NCBI RefSeq assembly: GCF_002099425.1
Contig: NW_018344105.1
Location: 6,574,501 to 6,638,500 of the forward strand
DNA length: 64,000 bases
Origin: Phascolarctos cinereus
Lineage: Eukaryota > Chordata > Mammalia > Diprotodontia > Phascolarctidae
Direction of reading: 5' to 3'
In this document: positions 1 to 11,799 of the stretch, piece after piece
Layout: each line of letters starts with the position of its first letter
Numbering within the stretch: position 1 is the stretch's first letter
Program-made: the position numbers and the translations under genes
Notes under the pieces: generated by a model
The model's database searches: none
Told to the model about the DNA's origin: nothing
What the model saw: only the letters and a program-made list of their open reading frames with translations

Positions 1-107
1 ACATGCCAACTGGGACCAGTTTACCTCCGGTCAATTTCAACTCTCAAACCCCATATATTCCTTTCAATTTGGGAGCCCTGTCAGCAATGAGTAATCAACA
101 ACTTGAG
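1..107 (+). CDS. ATRX: ATRX coding exon (5' cut by window edge)
   Basis: The first two bases finish an Asn codon, then the frame reads MPTGTSLPPVNFNSQTPYIP and on to SAMSNQQLE. The exon ends in phase 0 at GAG, followed by the donor GTGAGT at 108. The real start of the exon lies outside the window. Confidence 0.93.
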
Positions 108-2154
108 GTGAGTTGTGGAGTAAGAAATATGGATATGTAAAGGCATCTTTTAAATGTCCTAGAGTTGAGTGCTTCTCAAAATGTTTCCTATGAATAGATC
201 ATAGATAATAATGCAAGAAAGTTTTCTTCTGTTCTTAAACCATTCCAAATCTCTCTGCTGACCTGCAGTCTTACATCTCCAACTGTCTTTCAGACACTTC
301 AAACTGGGTGTCCAGCAGGTGTCTTAAACTCAACATGTCCAAAACAGAACTCCTCATCTTTCCCCAAAAGCCTTCCCCACTTCCTACCTTCCCTATTACC
401 GTGGAGGGCAACACCACCCTCCCAGTCCCTCAGGCTGACAATGAAGGAGTCATCCTGGATTTCTCAGTGTCTCTTACCCTCCTCCCCCATATGCCAAGGC
501 CTTTTGATTTCACCTTTGCAACATTTCTCAAATGTGTTCCCCTCTCTCCTCTGACACTGCTCCCACTGGTGCAATTCCTCATCACCTCGTGCCTTGATTA
601 TTGTAATAGCTGCTAGTGGGTCGTCCTGTCCCAGGTCCCTCCCCACTCCAATCCATCCCCCTTGCAGCCACCAAAGTTATTTTCCTAAAGTGTGGGTCTG
701 ACCATGTCACTCCCTTTCTCAATAAACTCCAGTGACTCCCTATCACCTCCAGGAGAAAATACAAAATCCTCTGCTTGGCATTCAGATCCCTTCCTAACCT
801 AGCCCCCTCCTACCCTTCCAGTCCTCTTACACCTTACTCCCCAACATGTGCTTTTGAATTAGCTGACACTGGCCTCCTGGCTGTCCCCCATGCCTGGAAT
901 GCTCTCTCTCCTCCACTCTGGCTACTGACCTTCCTGGCTTCCCAGCTAAAATCCCATCTCCTACAGGAAGCCTTCCCCAAGCCCTCTTAATTCCAGCGCC
1001 TTCCTTCTATTAATTATTTCCTATTTATCCTGTATATAGTTTGCTTTGTATATATTTGTATGTTGTCTCCCCCATTAGATTTATAAGGTTCTTGAGGGCA
1101 GAGACTGTCTTTTGTCTCTTTTGTGTATCCCCAGTGCTTAGTACAGTAGCTGACACATAGTAGGAGCTTAATCTTTATTGAATGAACAAATGAATGAATG
1201 AACCAACCTAATATGTTAAAACCTGTTTATGAAACAGGTGGAACCTGATAGTAGCTAGATTTGTATTAGCCAGTAATTTCATTATAGCCCAGTAGGGCAA
1301 CTTAATGGCTGGGGAAATAACACTTCAAATTGTGCTATTATCATCATTATTATTTTAATAAACCAATATCAATTTGAGTTTTTCATTGCATATGGGTTGG
1401 AATTTATGAATGAGTTTATGTTGTGATATAGTGCTGCTGCAGATATGTAATAGGGCTGTGATGTTATGGACCTGAAGTGTTTTAAAGCTGTGGGATAGAT
1501 TGTGAAGTAATGGTGCTAGAATTGAATCCTAAATTTGTCAGTAATGTAATAGCTTTACTTTCGAGGAAGGCATCCTGTTTTTGGTAGTGGGGAGAGGGGA
1601 TTTGTTTTAAACCTAAGATTCCCATGGAATTTGTTATCTTCCTACCATATCCACTCCTTTAGATTGGACCTTTTCTTCCATATTATCAGCCATGAATTTG
1701 GCTAGGACATTCAGTTGTAAAACAAATTTACAAAATAAGCCTGGTAAATTGGGGAGTGGAAGCCTCCCTAGTGTTCTTGACAACGTACTATGGTGCTTTG
1801 CTCACTCATTTTTTTGCTTTAATAACTAACATACTGTTAGCTATTGTATACATGTTGGTTGGATTTAACGTAACTGAATTCTTCCAGGACCTCATTAATC
1901 AAGGCAGAGAAAAGGTTGTAGAAGCAACAAACAGTGTGACAGCAGTGAGGATTCAGCCCCTAGAAGACATCATTTCAGCTGTAGTGAGTTACATAGACAT
2001 TGTCTCTTATGCTTTCCTCCCCACCTTGAATAGATTTGTTTGCTTGAGGGCAAAGTAGGTAGTTTACCTAGAGCCTCTGAAAAATCATTTTGCTCCCCTT
2101 TTAAAAGTTTGTATGACAAAAAAACTATGATAAAGACCTCCTCTGGTGCGCGTG

Positions 2155-2213
<59 letters not shown>

Positions 2214-4636
2214 TCTATATAGTAAGAAGACAGTGGGACTTGGAGCCAGAAAGACCTGAGTTCAAATTCCACCCCAGACACTCACTCACTAGCTGTGGGA
2301 CCCTGGGCAAATGACTTCATCTTTATTGACTGTTGGTTTCCTTATTTCTAAGATGAGGCTTAATGGTACCTGCAGCACCTACTTTTCAAAGTTGTTGTGA
2401 GAATCAAATGAGATAATAAATAGAAGCAGTTTCCAAAACTGAAAGGACTGTGTAAATGTCATCCTTTGTTATATCTGAGTCTGGCCTGGCTCTGCCTACA
2501 CAGAGAGGTGGTCATTTTGATCTTCCTTCTATTGATTGAAGTCTATTAACTTATCAAAGGCACCTGCTGAAGGGCCAGCAAAGCAGAAATACTCAGGCAT
2601 ATAATGACCTTGATCTGGTCCAGCTGGGGAGGGGGAGAAGCTCCCATAAAGGGTTTTTTGGATTATTGTTTGACTAGTTTTACTCAAAATGTAACCTACA
2701 CAGTTTAAAACATCTGGTAATTCACTTCATTATTTCTTTACCTTTTCTATCAGATGTAATTCTTACTGTACCGTATTAGTAACAAGAACAGTACTGGTGC
2801 ATTGAAGATTTCTTGGTAGTTAAGGGAAAAAAATTTGGTGTCAAAAAAGGAAATGAATGGATCTGGGTCTATGAAAACTGTTACTATTATAATTAACATT
2901 TGTATGGCACTTAAGGGTGTTGTGGTTTTTGTTGTTGTTTTTTACAAAATTCTTTAACTCCATAGCCCTGTAAAATAGTATTACAGATGGAGAAACTGAG
3001 ACTCAGAGAGATGAAGGGACTTGCCCAGAGCCACACAGCTTGTGTCTGAACTGGGATTTGAACCAGGACATTAACCAGCCAGAGAAATGTGTGCCTTATT
3101 TCCTCTCTCTGGTGCTTTTGTACATCTGGGGTGATCAGCCTAATTGAAAGTCACTATTTAAATGAATCAGTGCTTAGTCTGGGACACTCCATTTTTGAAC
3201 CGTTGTGGCCCCTGGGTCAGTGCTCCAAAGGAATAGCTTTTTAAGTCTCCTGTTTGCAGTCTTTGCAGTGTTAGAAGTTCTGCAGAGTGAATTGCTGTTG
3301 TCTAGGACTAAATCCAATCTTTTCCATTTAGTGGAAGGAAAACATGAATCTGACAGAAGCCCAAGTGCAAGCTTTGGCATTAAATAGACAAGCCAGCCAG
3401 GAGCTTGATGTGAAAAGGAGAGAAGCAATCTACAATGATGTATTGACAAAACAACAGATGGTAAGAGTTCCCTGAGTCTTTAAATTGTACTTTATTCTAT
3501 TGAATTGAAACTGATGGATGTGAAAAAGTATATGCCGTGGAGATTGTCTGTTGTTGGGTCTTCCTGGGAGAAAGCCCAGCCACAAGTTGAAAACCAGGTT
3601 GGTTCTCCTTGATATTACTTCATTTATGAAATCGTCTAGGCCACAATTTTCCTTTAGTTTCTCTAACTTAGACCGTATTAACCTTCCCCCACAACATGCA
3701 TCCTTGTCTATACATTCAGTTTGGAAGACTAGGAGGTGGGACTGCTGTCTAAGATATCTTATCCCTCCAGCCCCCCTTTTAAAACTACATTAGAATCATT
3801 TTTTATGCCAGTGTAGTATCTGGGAATCCTTTCTTGCTGGTCGGTCCTTACCAAGGCATCCCTTTGCCAGCCGTTGGCCTCTCCCAAGCCACTTTTGATT
3901 CTTGGCTTCAGGGAATTTACCTTGGGTAACCCTGGGTTGCTGTGTGGTTTTAAGTGTTTGGGGTGCTAATTATCCCAACTGGAAGTGCTTTTTCTCTGTC
4001 GGTGTTTTTCTCTAGAAATATTTATTTGTTCATCAATATATGAGATTTTCAAAGAGATGACAAAGGAGACCTGCTGTAACTAATACTTGGGAGTAATCCC
4101 CCCCCCCAGCTGTCGAGCTGGTCACTATAGCAACTAAACTAAATGCTGCTTTGCAATACAATGGTTGAGTCATTAAGAGAACTTAGTCCTAAATGGTGTT
4201 TCTGCGGTGGTTTTTCCTTTTGGGCTGGTCCTTGGGCCCCCCTGCCCCAGCTTCTGCCCCTCCCCCCCTCTCTCCCTCTCCCCTCCCCCATGACCCGTGG
4301 CTTCCAGCCGGACTCTGGGTCTGGGATGGTTACAGCTCCACTTTGTGTCCGCAGTTAATCAGCTGCGTTCAGCGGATCCTGATGAACCGGAGGCTGCAGC
4401 AGCAGTACAATCAGCAACAGCAGCAACAGATGTCTTATCAACAAGCAGCCCTGAGTCACCACCTCATGATGCCAAAGCCTCCGAATTTAATCATGAATCC
4501 TTCCAACTACCAGCAGATTGATATGAGAGGAATGTATCAGTCGGTGGCTGGTGGTCTGCAGCCTCCACCACTGCAGCGTGCGCCACCCCCGATGAGAAGC
4601 AAAAATCCTGGACCTTCCCAAGGGAAATCAATGTGA
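1..4636 (+). CDS. ATRX: ATRX, 3' part of the gene (last four coding exons)
   Basis: The coding parts are 1-107, 1888-1983, 3332-3460 and 4355-4636; the gene continues upstream of the window. ATRX is a nuclear SWI/SNF-family ATP-dependent chromatin remodeller that works with DAXX to deposit histone H3.3 at telomeres, pericentromeres and other repeats. The piece seen here is only the C-terminal tail after the helicase domain, about 203 residues, roughly 2290 to the end if the length matches the human 2492. Seen in the sequence: the segment LTEAQVQALALNRQASQELD, a glutamine-rich stretch (QQQYNQQQQQQ), a proline-rich stretch (PPPLQRAPPP) and the terminal SKNPGPSQGKSM, all as I recall them from human ATRX. 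All splice sites are GT-AG and no stop interrupts the frame. It is convergent with FGF16. Marsupials also carry a diverged Y copy (ATRY); the close match to human and the FGF16 neighbour favour the X copy. Confidence 0.95.
240..1210 (+). mobile_element. L2 LINE, 3' portion, in ATRX intron
   Basis: Decayed L2 in sense orientation. Reverse-transcriptase remnants are visible as LKLNMSKTELLIF and ITSCLDYCNS. Later come the L2 landmarks 'atgcctggaatgctct', 'ttgagggcagagactgtctt' and 'acatagtaggagctta', with a terminal GAATGAATGAA tail. No intact ORF remains. Confidence 0.85.
1888..1983 (+). CDS. ATRX: ATRX coding exon (96 bp)
   Basis: Acceptor TTCTTCCAG ends at 1887 and donor GTGAGT starts at 1984. 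The 32 codons read DLINQGREKVVEATNSVTAV and end IISAV, in phase 0 at both ends. This joins directly to the WKENMNLTEA start of the next exon, as in human ATRX. Confidence 0.95.
2147..2208 (+). repeat. (CG/CA)n alternating microsatellite in ATRX intron
   Basis: A short GCGCG-rich lead runs into about 24 CA repeats. The strict purine-pyrimidine alternation is the type of sequence able to adopt Z-DNA. Confidence 0.95.
2225..2475 (+). mobile_element. THER1/MIR-type CORE-SINE
   Basis: Near full length: 'gacctgagttcaaattcc', 'ctagctgtgggaccctgggc', a truncated 'gtttccttatttctaagatg' segment and the 'gagaatcaaatgagataata' tail. Confidence 0.85.
2885..3085 (-). mobile_element. MIR/THER1 SINE, antisense
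   Basis: Reverse-complement MIR landmarks 'acagatggagaaactgagac', 'gggacttgcccagagccaca' and 'gggatttgaaccagga'. Confidence 0.8.
3332..3460 (+). CDS. ATRX: ATRX coding exon (129 bp)
   Basis: Acceptor CCATTTAG ends at 3331 and donor GTAAGA starts at 3461. The 43 codons start WKENMNLTEAQVQALALNRQ and end YNDVLTKQQM. Both ends are phase 0, so the exon is a multiple of three and could be skipped without a frameshift. Confidence 0.95.
3461..4354 (+). other. Last ATRX intron, no feature recognised
   Basis: Unique-looking intronic sequence, with a short poly-C run near 4099 and a C/T-rich stretch (4240-4290) that could serve as the polypyrimidine region before the terminal exon. Confidence 0.6.
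4355..4636 (+). CDS. ATRX: ATRX terminal coding exon
   Basis: A pyrimidine-rich tract precedes the acceptor GTCCGCAG, which ends at 4354. The frame reads LISCVQRILMNRRLQQQYNQ, a glutamine run, MMPKPPNLIMNPSNYQQIDM and finally SKNPGPSQGKSM, with TGA at 4634-4636. It has 93 residues. Compared with human, as I recall it, there are a few substitutions and one extra His near 'LSHHLMM'. Confidence 0.95.
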   Translation, partial: LISCVQRILMNRRLQQQYNQQQQQQMSYQQAALSHHLMMPKPPNLIMNPSNYQQIDMRGMYQSVAGGLQPPPLQRAPPPMRSKNPGPSQGKSM

Positions 4637-5012
4637 TTTTGCACGAAGAGCTAAAAGGATTGTTCAAATTAAAGAAAGAAAGATCTTTTATTTTTTTAGG
4701 AATCAATGGCTTAACAGAACTCAACTGTATAAATAGTTTGGTCCCCTTAAATTACATGTTCCATATTAGCTTTTCGATTTTCTTTAAATAGGACAGACCA
4801 TTTCTCCCTGACATTGGTCAGTAACGTTGCCTAGAATCTTCTTACATGTGTTGAGTACAGGAGAGATTTCAAATTGTTTTCAGTGAAAACAAGCCCTTCC
4901 ATGACAGTAGCAGCTCCCCAGGTTTCCTCTCTAAACTCCTCTGCCTGCTTTTGGCTATCATGCCATCATTATGAGTTTAAGCAGCTTAGGAAAGAATACA
5001 AATTTCCGAGTG

Positions 5013-5014
<2 letters not shown>

Positions 5015-5048
<34 letters not shown>
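5015..5048 (+). repeat. (CA)n microsatellite in ATRX 3'UTR
   Basis: About 17 uninterrupted CA dinucleotides, directly visible. Confidence 0.95.
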
Positions 5049-5049
<1 letters not shown>

Positions 5050-5410
5050 CTGAGTTCTTAATTAGAGTTGATTCCTCAAATTAGGGATTGCTTTTTGTAC
5101 CTAATCAATTTCTTGATTAAAGTGACAGAAATGGTTTTAGAGTCCTTTTGACTGAAGTCTGAAACTGGGCTTTTGCTAAGCCTGTATTGATTCAACAATT
5201 TAGAAGCTGAGGGTTCTCTTATAACACACAGGATTGAGTGCAATATCTTAAATCCCACTGCTCTGACCCTTTCGAGTCCTGCACTTCCAATTTTTCCAAC
5301 AGCCTTAAGTACAGCTTCCGAAGAATTTGCTATTCTTCTCTAGTCTTTCTGCCATTTAAAATTTGCACTTATATGTGCTGGAATTATTGATAAACTTCAG
5401 GGTTATGGGT

Positions 5411-5824
5411 TATCTTCCATATATTAATATTTTCTCTCTTACTCTCTCCCCTTTCCTCCCCCTACTACTTCTCCTTTCCAATTTATGTGTCTCCTCTTCC
5501 TTTATCTGTGGGTCCGTCTATCTGTCTGTCTGTCCATCCCTCACTCCCCCTCTCCCCCCTCCCTTCTCTTTCTTTTCTCTTTCTCTCTCCCCTTTGGCAC
5601 TGACACAAAGCACACGCAGATCACGTATCTTCCACATATTAATAATTTTTCTTCCTCTCTCCCTCCCCTTTTCTCTCCTTCCCACTCTTTCTCCCTCACT
5701 TATCCATCTCCCTCTTCTCTTTCTCCTTTTCTCTCTCCTTCCCTCCTCCTCCCCGCCCCCCATTTTACCCTCTCCCTTTACCCTCCCCTCCCTTCCTTCT
5801 CCCTTTTTTCTCTCTACCTCCTCC

Positions 5825-5856
<32 letters not shown>

Positions 5857-5916
5857 ACCCCCTCCCCCCCTCTCCCTCTCCCCTTAGGCACTGACACAAA
5901 GCACACGATGATCACG
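5411..5916 (+). repeat. Pyrimidine-rich tandem duplication in ATRX 3'UTR
   Basis: Two head-to-tail units, about 5411-5625 and 5626-5916. Each starts TATCTTCCAYATATTAAT, continues through a C/T-rich tract and ends GGCACTGACACAAAGCACAC (5596 and 5887) followed by ATCACG. The inner CT tracts differ in length, which makes the units about 215 and 291 bp. Confidence 0.85.
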
Positions 5917-7725
5917 CTTGGTGCCGGTGCTGGTGCTTCATCCTGTTGCTGGCAACGGGGTACAGGCCAAGAAAATCCAGCTCCAAGCATTTAAGGGTTA
6001 AGCCAGTAATGGTGGTTGTTAGGTTCACACCCTGTTTTATAAACAACATCAAAATGGCAGAACTACTGCTGATGTTCAGTTCATAGGAGGAATGTGCTTA
6101 AACAATTTCCAGTGCTGTCAGTATTGTGAAATCATTCCTCTTTGAGATAAGAATCTCTGGCTTCCGTGCTCTTCTCTCCTCTTCTCTCAACGCCACCTCC
6201 CACCGTACTAACCCCCACTTAGGTTTTCCTAGGAACATGAGTTATTTTTTTTGTTAAAGGTGAATTTAGACCTTTGAGTTCCCACTTATATGAGTTTTAT
6301 TAAGTTAATACCCCATCATATGGTTTTACTGAGAAACCAATCTTTTAATTCTGTTCTTTTAATCAGTATTGTAAACCAACCATCTTTTTTTTGTGTAAAA
6401 TTTTTTGATGGAGTATCTACAAAAAAATGATTATTAGAATATAGAAGAAAACTCAACATGTTTGAGATGGTGGCGTAACAGGTAATAAACTGCTAAAGAA
6501 TTACAGAGGGGGAAAAAAGCTTGACAGCATAGGCGCTAAGTGTTATTGGACTCCACATGAGTTGCCGACATTAGCTAAAACTGTTTGAGTTATTTTAATC
6601 ATTCTTGAATGATTTCAGTTTTATGTTTGGAAAGAACTAGTATTTTGACATCTAAAATATTGTGAGTGACTTCATTTTTGTGAAGTTTTCAATTTTGGTT
6701 TGTGATATAAAATTTGTGAGGTCTGGTGGTGCAAAAGCAGCTAAAACAGATTTTTTTTTTTAATAAAATTTCTTCTGTGGTGAAATGTCCCTGAACAAAC
6801 TTTCATGTATTGGGATGCTTTGGCCAGTTGTTCATCAGATTTAGTGAATTTGGGATGTTGGGGGAAGGAGAACCCAACATGCATTCGATTTGGAAGAAAT
6901 GACAAATTGAAGTGTATGAGACAAATATTTGAAGACAGTCTATCCCATTGATGTGTTCTGAATACTGTAAATAGGATCTACCAGACCTGGGAATTTGCAT
7001 TGAGGTCTTATTTTTTGGCTCAGAGACTTAGATGTGGAAGTTTTAGGCAACATTTAAAAGAGATGTTTTTCACCATGGATGAAATTAGGTATTAAAAGAA
7101 GAATAACAGATAGGAGAAGGGATTTGGAAATAAAACTTGGACCACTTTACATGCAGTCTTCTCACTTGGCTTTTTAGCTGCATACTATGTGCTTTGAATA
7201 TAACACCAAGCTTTAACAAATATTTAAAGACAAATACACCATTAAGATAATAAAACTCATTTTTGTATTTGTTTTAGATGTTTTAACTAGTTGCAATGGC
7301 TTAAAAATGACAATTTAAAATGTTGCTTGTAATACAATTTTGCCTGCGAAATTCTCCACATTTTGTAACCTGTTTCTTCCTTTGGATGTAAAGCGTTTTT
7401 GCTTAGTATTGTGAGATTGTATATGTTTTGTCCCAGTTGTATAGTAATGTTTCAGTCCCATCAACCAGCTTTGGCTGCTGAAATCATACAGCTGTGAAGA
7501 CTTGCCTTTGTTTCTGTTAGACGGCTTTTCAGTTCTGTATTCAATATCTTAAGTACTGTAGAAAAGATGTCCACCTCTTCCTCTAAGGCTGTTTTGTAAT
7601 ATATATATAAGGACTGGAATTGTGTTTTTAAAGAAAAGCATTCAAGTATGACAATAGACTATCTTGTGTTTTCACCATTCAAAGTGCTGTTTAGTAGTTG
7701 GACTTTAAACTATTTAATATCATTT

Positions 7726-7731
7726 AATAAA
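7726..7731 (+). promoter_or_regulatory. ATRX: Poly(A) signal AATAAA, probable ATRX distal site
   Basis: Canonical AATAAA at the end of the AT-rich unique 3'UTR. Downstream of it, repeat remnants and intergenic sequence begin. It is a distal candidate; proximal sites may also be used. Confidence 0.7.
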
Positions 7732-7974
7732 GTGACCAAAATACATCATTCCCTGGACTTCCCTTTTCATTATTTTGAAGCCCCATGAACAGCATGGTCC
7801 ATGGAAAATTGGCAGCCGTCAGTGTTCCCATGGGGCACTCAGTTACTCGTAGTTGGGGAGAGGGGTACAGAGACAATATTAAAATATCTCTAATTTTAAG
7901 GTGAGTTTGCCTAAGGAAGCTAGCTTGTGCATGCTTGTGCCTGCACATGCACGCACACATGTACGTTGGCACAG

Positions 7975-8100
7975 TTCAAATCCCAGGTCTGACACTAGCT
8001 GTGCCCTGAGCAAACCATTTAACCCATATGTGCCTCCCTAAGATTGACCTGCTAATCTTGGAGGTTGCCAGCTGTGTTGGTGGATAGAGTTCCCACACTG
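7975..8100 (+). mobile_element. Eroded MIR-type SINE remnant
   Basis: Recognisable only as 'cagttcaaatcccaggtctg', 'gctgtgccctgagcaaacc' and 'tttaacccatatgtgcctcc'. Boundaries are uncertain. Confidence 0.5.
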
Positions 8101-8194
8101 GAAGGTCTCCATGCCACTAAAATCCAGCTCTTTCTAGAAGATGCATATCTCTGTGTACAGCCTACAACTAATTAGACCCGTGTATCTCCATTGT

Positions 8195-8325
8195 CCTTCC
8201 CTCCATTAGATGGTGGTCTCTTGGGAGCAAAGACTCAGAGTTTGGGGGTGGTTTTTTTTTTGCCTCCTTTGGTATCCCCAGCACTCAGCACGTAGTAGGT
8301 GCTTGAATGCTAGTTCACTGCCTCT
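8195..8325 (+). mobile_element. L2 3' end fragment
   Basis: 'ccattagatggtggtctctt', 'tggtatccccagcactcagc' and 'acgtagtaggtgcttgaatg' match the L2 3' terminus. Confidence 0.7.
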
Positions 8326-9164
8326 TATCTGGCAGCTGCACCATACATTGGAGTCACAGCCAAATACCCCATGCTTAGATTTTGGAGGGTTTATACATTG
8401 TTTAACTAACCAAAAGTCATGGCTACTGTCTTAGAAAATGATAGCTAAAATTTACATATTGCTTTAAGGTTTGCAAAGCACTTTGACACATCCCATACGA
8501 GTAGGGTTCCAAGGAAAATCTCAGTTCTTGCCCATGCCACTTCTTTCTGTCATTACAGAATCAGTTGATTGTCCGGGTGTGCAGGTACATGTGTCTATTT
8601 GTACAAAGAGACTGATTTTTTTGTTTTTAAACCACACAAGAACTAGGATCCAGGTTCCCTTCAGTAGTCAGCTTGGGGAAACTATGCTTATTCCACTTAG
8701 GAAGGCACCAAAGAAAATTGGGCTCATCACTGTAGTGTAATGGAAAGGGCACTAGATTGCTAGAAGGTCTGATGACTTTGACTCAACCAGGTAGGTGTCC
8801 ATCATCAAGTCATTTGCCCTTTTTGAGCTTTAGCCCTATGTATAAAGTAAGGAGAGTATGAGAAAGAACCATGTATGCCAAGAGGCCTAAATAGATTTTG
8901 GGCTGCATAGATATAGCTGCTTTGGGCTAATGATGGCCAGTGTCCAGCTTGGCCACACCTCCAGATCGGTCAGTCCAGGACTTCACTTGGTGGTTTGGAT
9001 AATGACTCGTTTAATCTTTAGAGTTTAAGTTTTTCTATGGAGTTCAAGGCTTAAGTTTTGCAAAGTACTTAACTCATACAACTCTGTGACACAGGCTGTA
9101 CAGGCATTATGATCCTTATTTACAAATAGCTTTGAGAGGTTAAGTAGGTTAGGAGCAGCTAGGC

Positions 9165-9390
9165 CCCTTTTAGGTAGAGTGTATGGTCTTAGAGTTAGGA
9201 AGAGTTGAGTTCAGCCTGCTTCAGACATCTTTGTGACCCTGAGCAAACCACATAACCTTTCTCAGCCTCGGTTTCCTCATCTCTGAAATGGGGATAATAT
9301 AGCACCTACCTCCCAGAGTCATTACGAAGAACAAATGAGATAGCATGAGCAACAGTGCTTTACAAACCTAAAAGCACTCTATAGAATATG
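9165..9390 (+). mobile_element. THER1/MIR-type CORE-SINE
   Basis: Shows the order expected of the family: 'cttagagttaggaagagttg', 'tttctcagcctcggtttcct', 'ctgaaatggggataatatag', 'aacaaatgagatagcatgag' and 'aaagcactctatag'. Confidence 0.85.
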
Positions 9391-9599
9391 CTGTCTTCTG
9401 TTAGAAAATGACTTGCCAATGTTCAAAGAAGTAAGAAGTGGCCAAAGCAGAGTAAGAATGGCTCTCCCTGCTCTGAGTCCAGTGCTCTGAATCCAGTTCC
9501 TTGGCCACCTCTTAAATCCTACTTTCAAAGGATGAAGACTTTCCACCACCAAGAAGGTACCAAGGAAATTCTACCCATGCAGATCAGCACTGGTCCTGG

Positions 9600-9820
9600 A
9601 ATTTACAAGTCTTACTGAGTTGCCTAAGAAATTGAGAGGTCAAGTGATTTGCCCAGGCTTACACATGTGGTCTGTGGCAGAGGGTGCCCTTGGACAGAGG
9701 TCTTCCTGGCTCCAAGGTAGGCCGTCAATCCACTACCTCCCCACTACTGCTCAGCTATATGCCTCCAGAGCTTGGCACAGTGCCTAGCAAATCATAGGCA
9801 AATAAATGATTGTTGCATGT
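9600..9820 (-). mobile_element. Antisense MIR fragment followed by a plus-strand L2 tip
   Basis: 9600-9760 carries antisense MIR landmarks ('caagtgatttgcccaggctt', 'aggtcttcctggctccaagg'). 9762-9820 carries the sense L2 terminus ('cttggcacagtgcctagcaa', 'aaataaatgattgttgcatg'). Confidence 0.65.
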
Positions 9821-10229
9821 ATGTATGTGTGTGTACATCATTACGGGTGGTGGGCTGGGAACAGCACTTTGGTATTTATTTAGGACTTGAAAAGTCTAGT
9901 TACTAGCTAAGTCCTGGAGACCACCTTTTGCTTTGGGGCAAAGTGAATATGAATTAACTCCCCATGATAAATCACCCAGGTATCATTTGAGGAGTACAAC
10001 TGTCTTACTGCCTGGCAACCACAGCCATTGGAGGAAGATTGCACATTTGCCTTGGAGTGTCTGTATACAGGGAGGGCGGGGAGGCGGGAAGCAGTCGGGA
10101 TTGGATTTCAATGGGAGCGTCCTTGTCTTGCGTGTGTTTTGAAACCCATTCTCAGCCTATGGTGTACAGGGAGCCATGCTCTACACCACCCACATCTAGT
10201 CAGCCTGTGTTAGGATTGGAGGAATATGG

Positions 10230-10530
10230 AGAAAGATGGCTTAGCAGCCAGCTAGGTAAGAGGAGCTTTGTTCCAAGGGGATGGAGTAGGATTGTGAGCT
10301 GGGGACAAAGGGGCTGACAGAAAAGGAGGGCAGGTGGAAGAATAGGAAGAGAGAGACTAGAGTGGAATGGATTGATGGAAGGACTTAAAAGGTAAAATGA
10401 GTAATTTGATATGGAGGGTGAGGAGGGATTTTTGGCAGGGAGTGATATGGTCAAAGCAGCAGGTAATTTGGATGGCTTAGAGAATACAGGATGGGAAAGG
10501 GTTGGAGACAGGAAGGCTGCTAATGAGTAC
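10230..10530 (-). mobile_element. L2 LINE fragment, antisense
   Basis: Purine-rich sequence with 'ggagtgatatggtcaaagca', an antisense L2 landmark, preceded and followed by diverged L2 body. Confidence 0.6.
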
Positions 10531-10624
10531 TTGTCTAGGTATTTGATCTGCAGGCCCCACATACAGTTTTAAGGATGGAAAAGGAAGACTCGTGGAACCT
10601 GTGTGAAAAGGATAGTAACAGGCT

Positions 10625-10745
10625 ATGCTAATGGACTGAGAGAAGAGCCCAGTTTGTAGGCTCCTGCCACTAATTGTTTGACCATGGGTAAGTCCCGCTC
10701 TCTGAGCCTCAGTTTCCTCCTCTGTAAAGTGAAGGAATTAAACAA
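10625..10745 (+). mobile_element. MIR fragment
   Basis: 'ctgagcctcagtttcctcct' and 'ctgtaaagtgaagg' mark the MIR body. Both ends are eroded. Confidence 0.65.
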
Positions 10746-11424
10746 AAGCCCGCATTCATAACCTTTTTTTATGCCACGGACCCCTTCTCAAAATAACATT
10801 TTAAATAAATGAAATCAAATCTATAGGATTGCAAAGGAAATCCATGGGATTAAAATTTTTTAAAAAGGTTCCCAGAGCCCAAGTTTAGAACCCTTGGAGA
10901 AGAACTCTAAGGTCCTTTCTACTTCTTGGATTCTGTGAGTCTCAAATATTTGATTTCATTTTTTGTTTACAGGCCTGGAGAATATGAAGCCCCCCTTCCC
11001 ATTCTTGCCCCATCTTGTACGATTATTCTAAGAATCGCTTCCTGAGTATTTTTCCTTTCTCCGTTTTTTTGGTTGCTCCTAATTATACCCTTCTAGTTAC
11101 TGACATTTGTAGAAAGTGAAATGACCCCAATGCAACTCAATGGTACTTAATTCCTTTTCTCTTGCCAGGCTGACCCTTCAACATGGGCACCCCATTCCTG
11201 GTTCTTTTCCTAGAGACCCTTCCACTCACCATGCCATTACCTCTGCAGGAAATGCTACATTTCAAAGCTTCCCTTTTCAGATGCAGTAATAACACTCAGC
11301 CTGCGGTATTTCCAAAGTGCTTTGTGGTTATTTCTGTATTACCCTATACATAGCACAGTAAGGAGAAAAGCCAACATAATTGTATCGCCCACCCCCGTTA
11401 TAGCTACGGTGAGAAGACCAATTC

Positions 11425-11680
11425 CATTTCATTTAACAAGCCATCTATCAGATGCCAGGCCCTGTGCTAGGTTTTGGAGATACTAAGGCAAACAGGAAGT
11501 TCCCTGACCTCAAGGAACTTTTAATCTACATGTGTACAGAAAAGCAAATGCAAGATACATATACAGCAAGTAACTTGGAAGGGGAGAAGGCATTAACAGG
11601 AGATGGTTCAAATCAGCTATACCAGGAGGCAAGAAATCTAATTGTCATCAGTTTGACACTTTGAGGATGGAAGAAATCCC
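11425..11680 (-). mobile_element. L2 3' end, antisense
   Basis: 'agatgccaggccctgtgcta', 'tttggagatactaaggcaaa' and 'ctgacctcaaggaactttta' are the reverse complement of the L2 3' region. Confidence 0.75.
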
Positions 11681-11689
11681 CAACTTGGA

Positions 11690-11790
11690 ACTAGGTAGTG
11701 TGGCCTGATAGAGGACAGAACACCATTCTTGGAGGGCCAGAGACATGGGTTCAAGTTGTGTGACCTTGGACAGCTTAAAAGTGGGATTCA
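11690..11790 (+). mobile_element. MIR fragment
   Basis: 'agacatgggttcaagttgtg' and 'tgaccttggacagctt' are eroded MIR landmarks. Confidence 0.5.
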
Positions 11791-11799
11791 GGGACTCTG

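Larger units (their letters stand above)
4637..7750 (+). other. ATRX: ATRX 3' untranslated region
   Basis: About 3.1 kb of AT-rich, mostly repeat-free sequence lies between the stop codon and the best poly(A) signal. It contains a CA microsatellite (5015-5048), a pyrimidine-rich tandem duplication (5411-5916) and earlier AATAAA hexamers (for example near 6764 and 7249) that could give shorter transcripts. The end is estimated 15-20 bases past the 7726-7731 hexamer. Confidence 0.75.

Noticed and set aside
1756-2058. Open frame of 100 codons running through an ATRX exon
   Set aside because: Only the part in the exon (1888-1983) is coding. The upstream part is intron reading through a legitimate splice acceptor.
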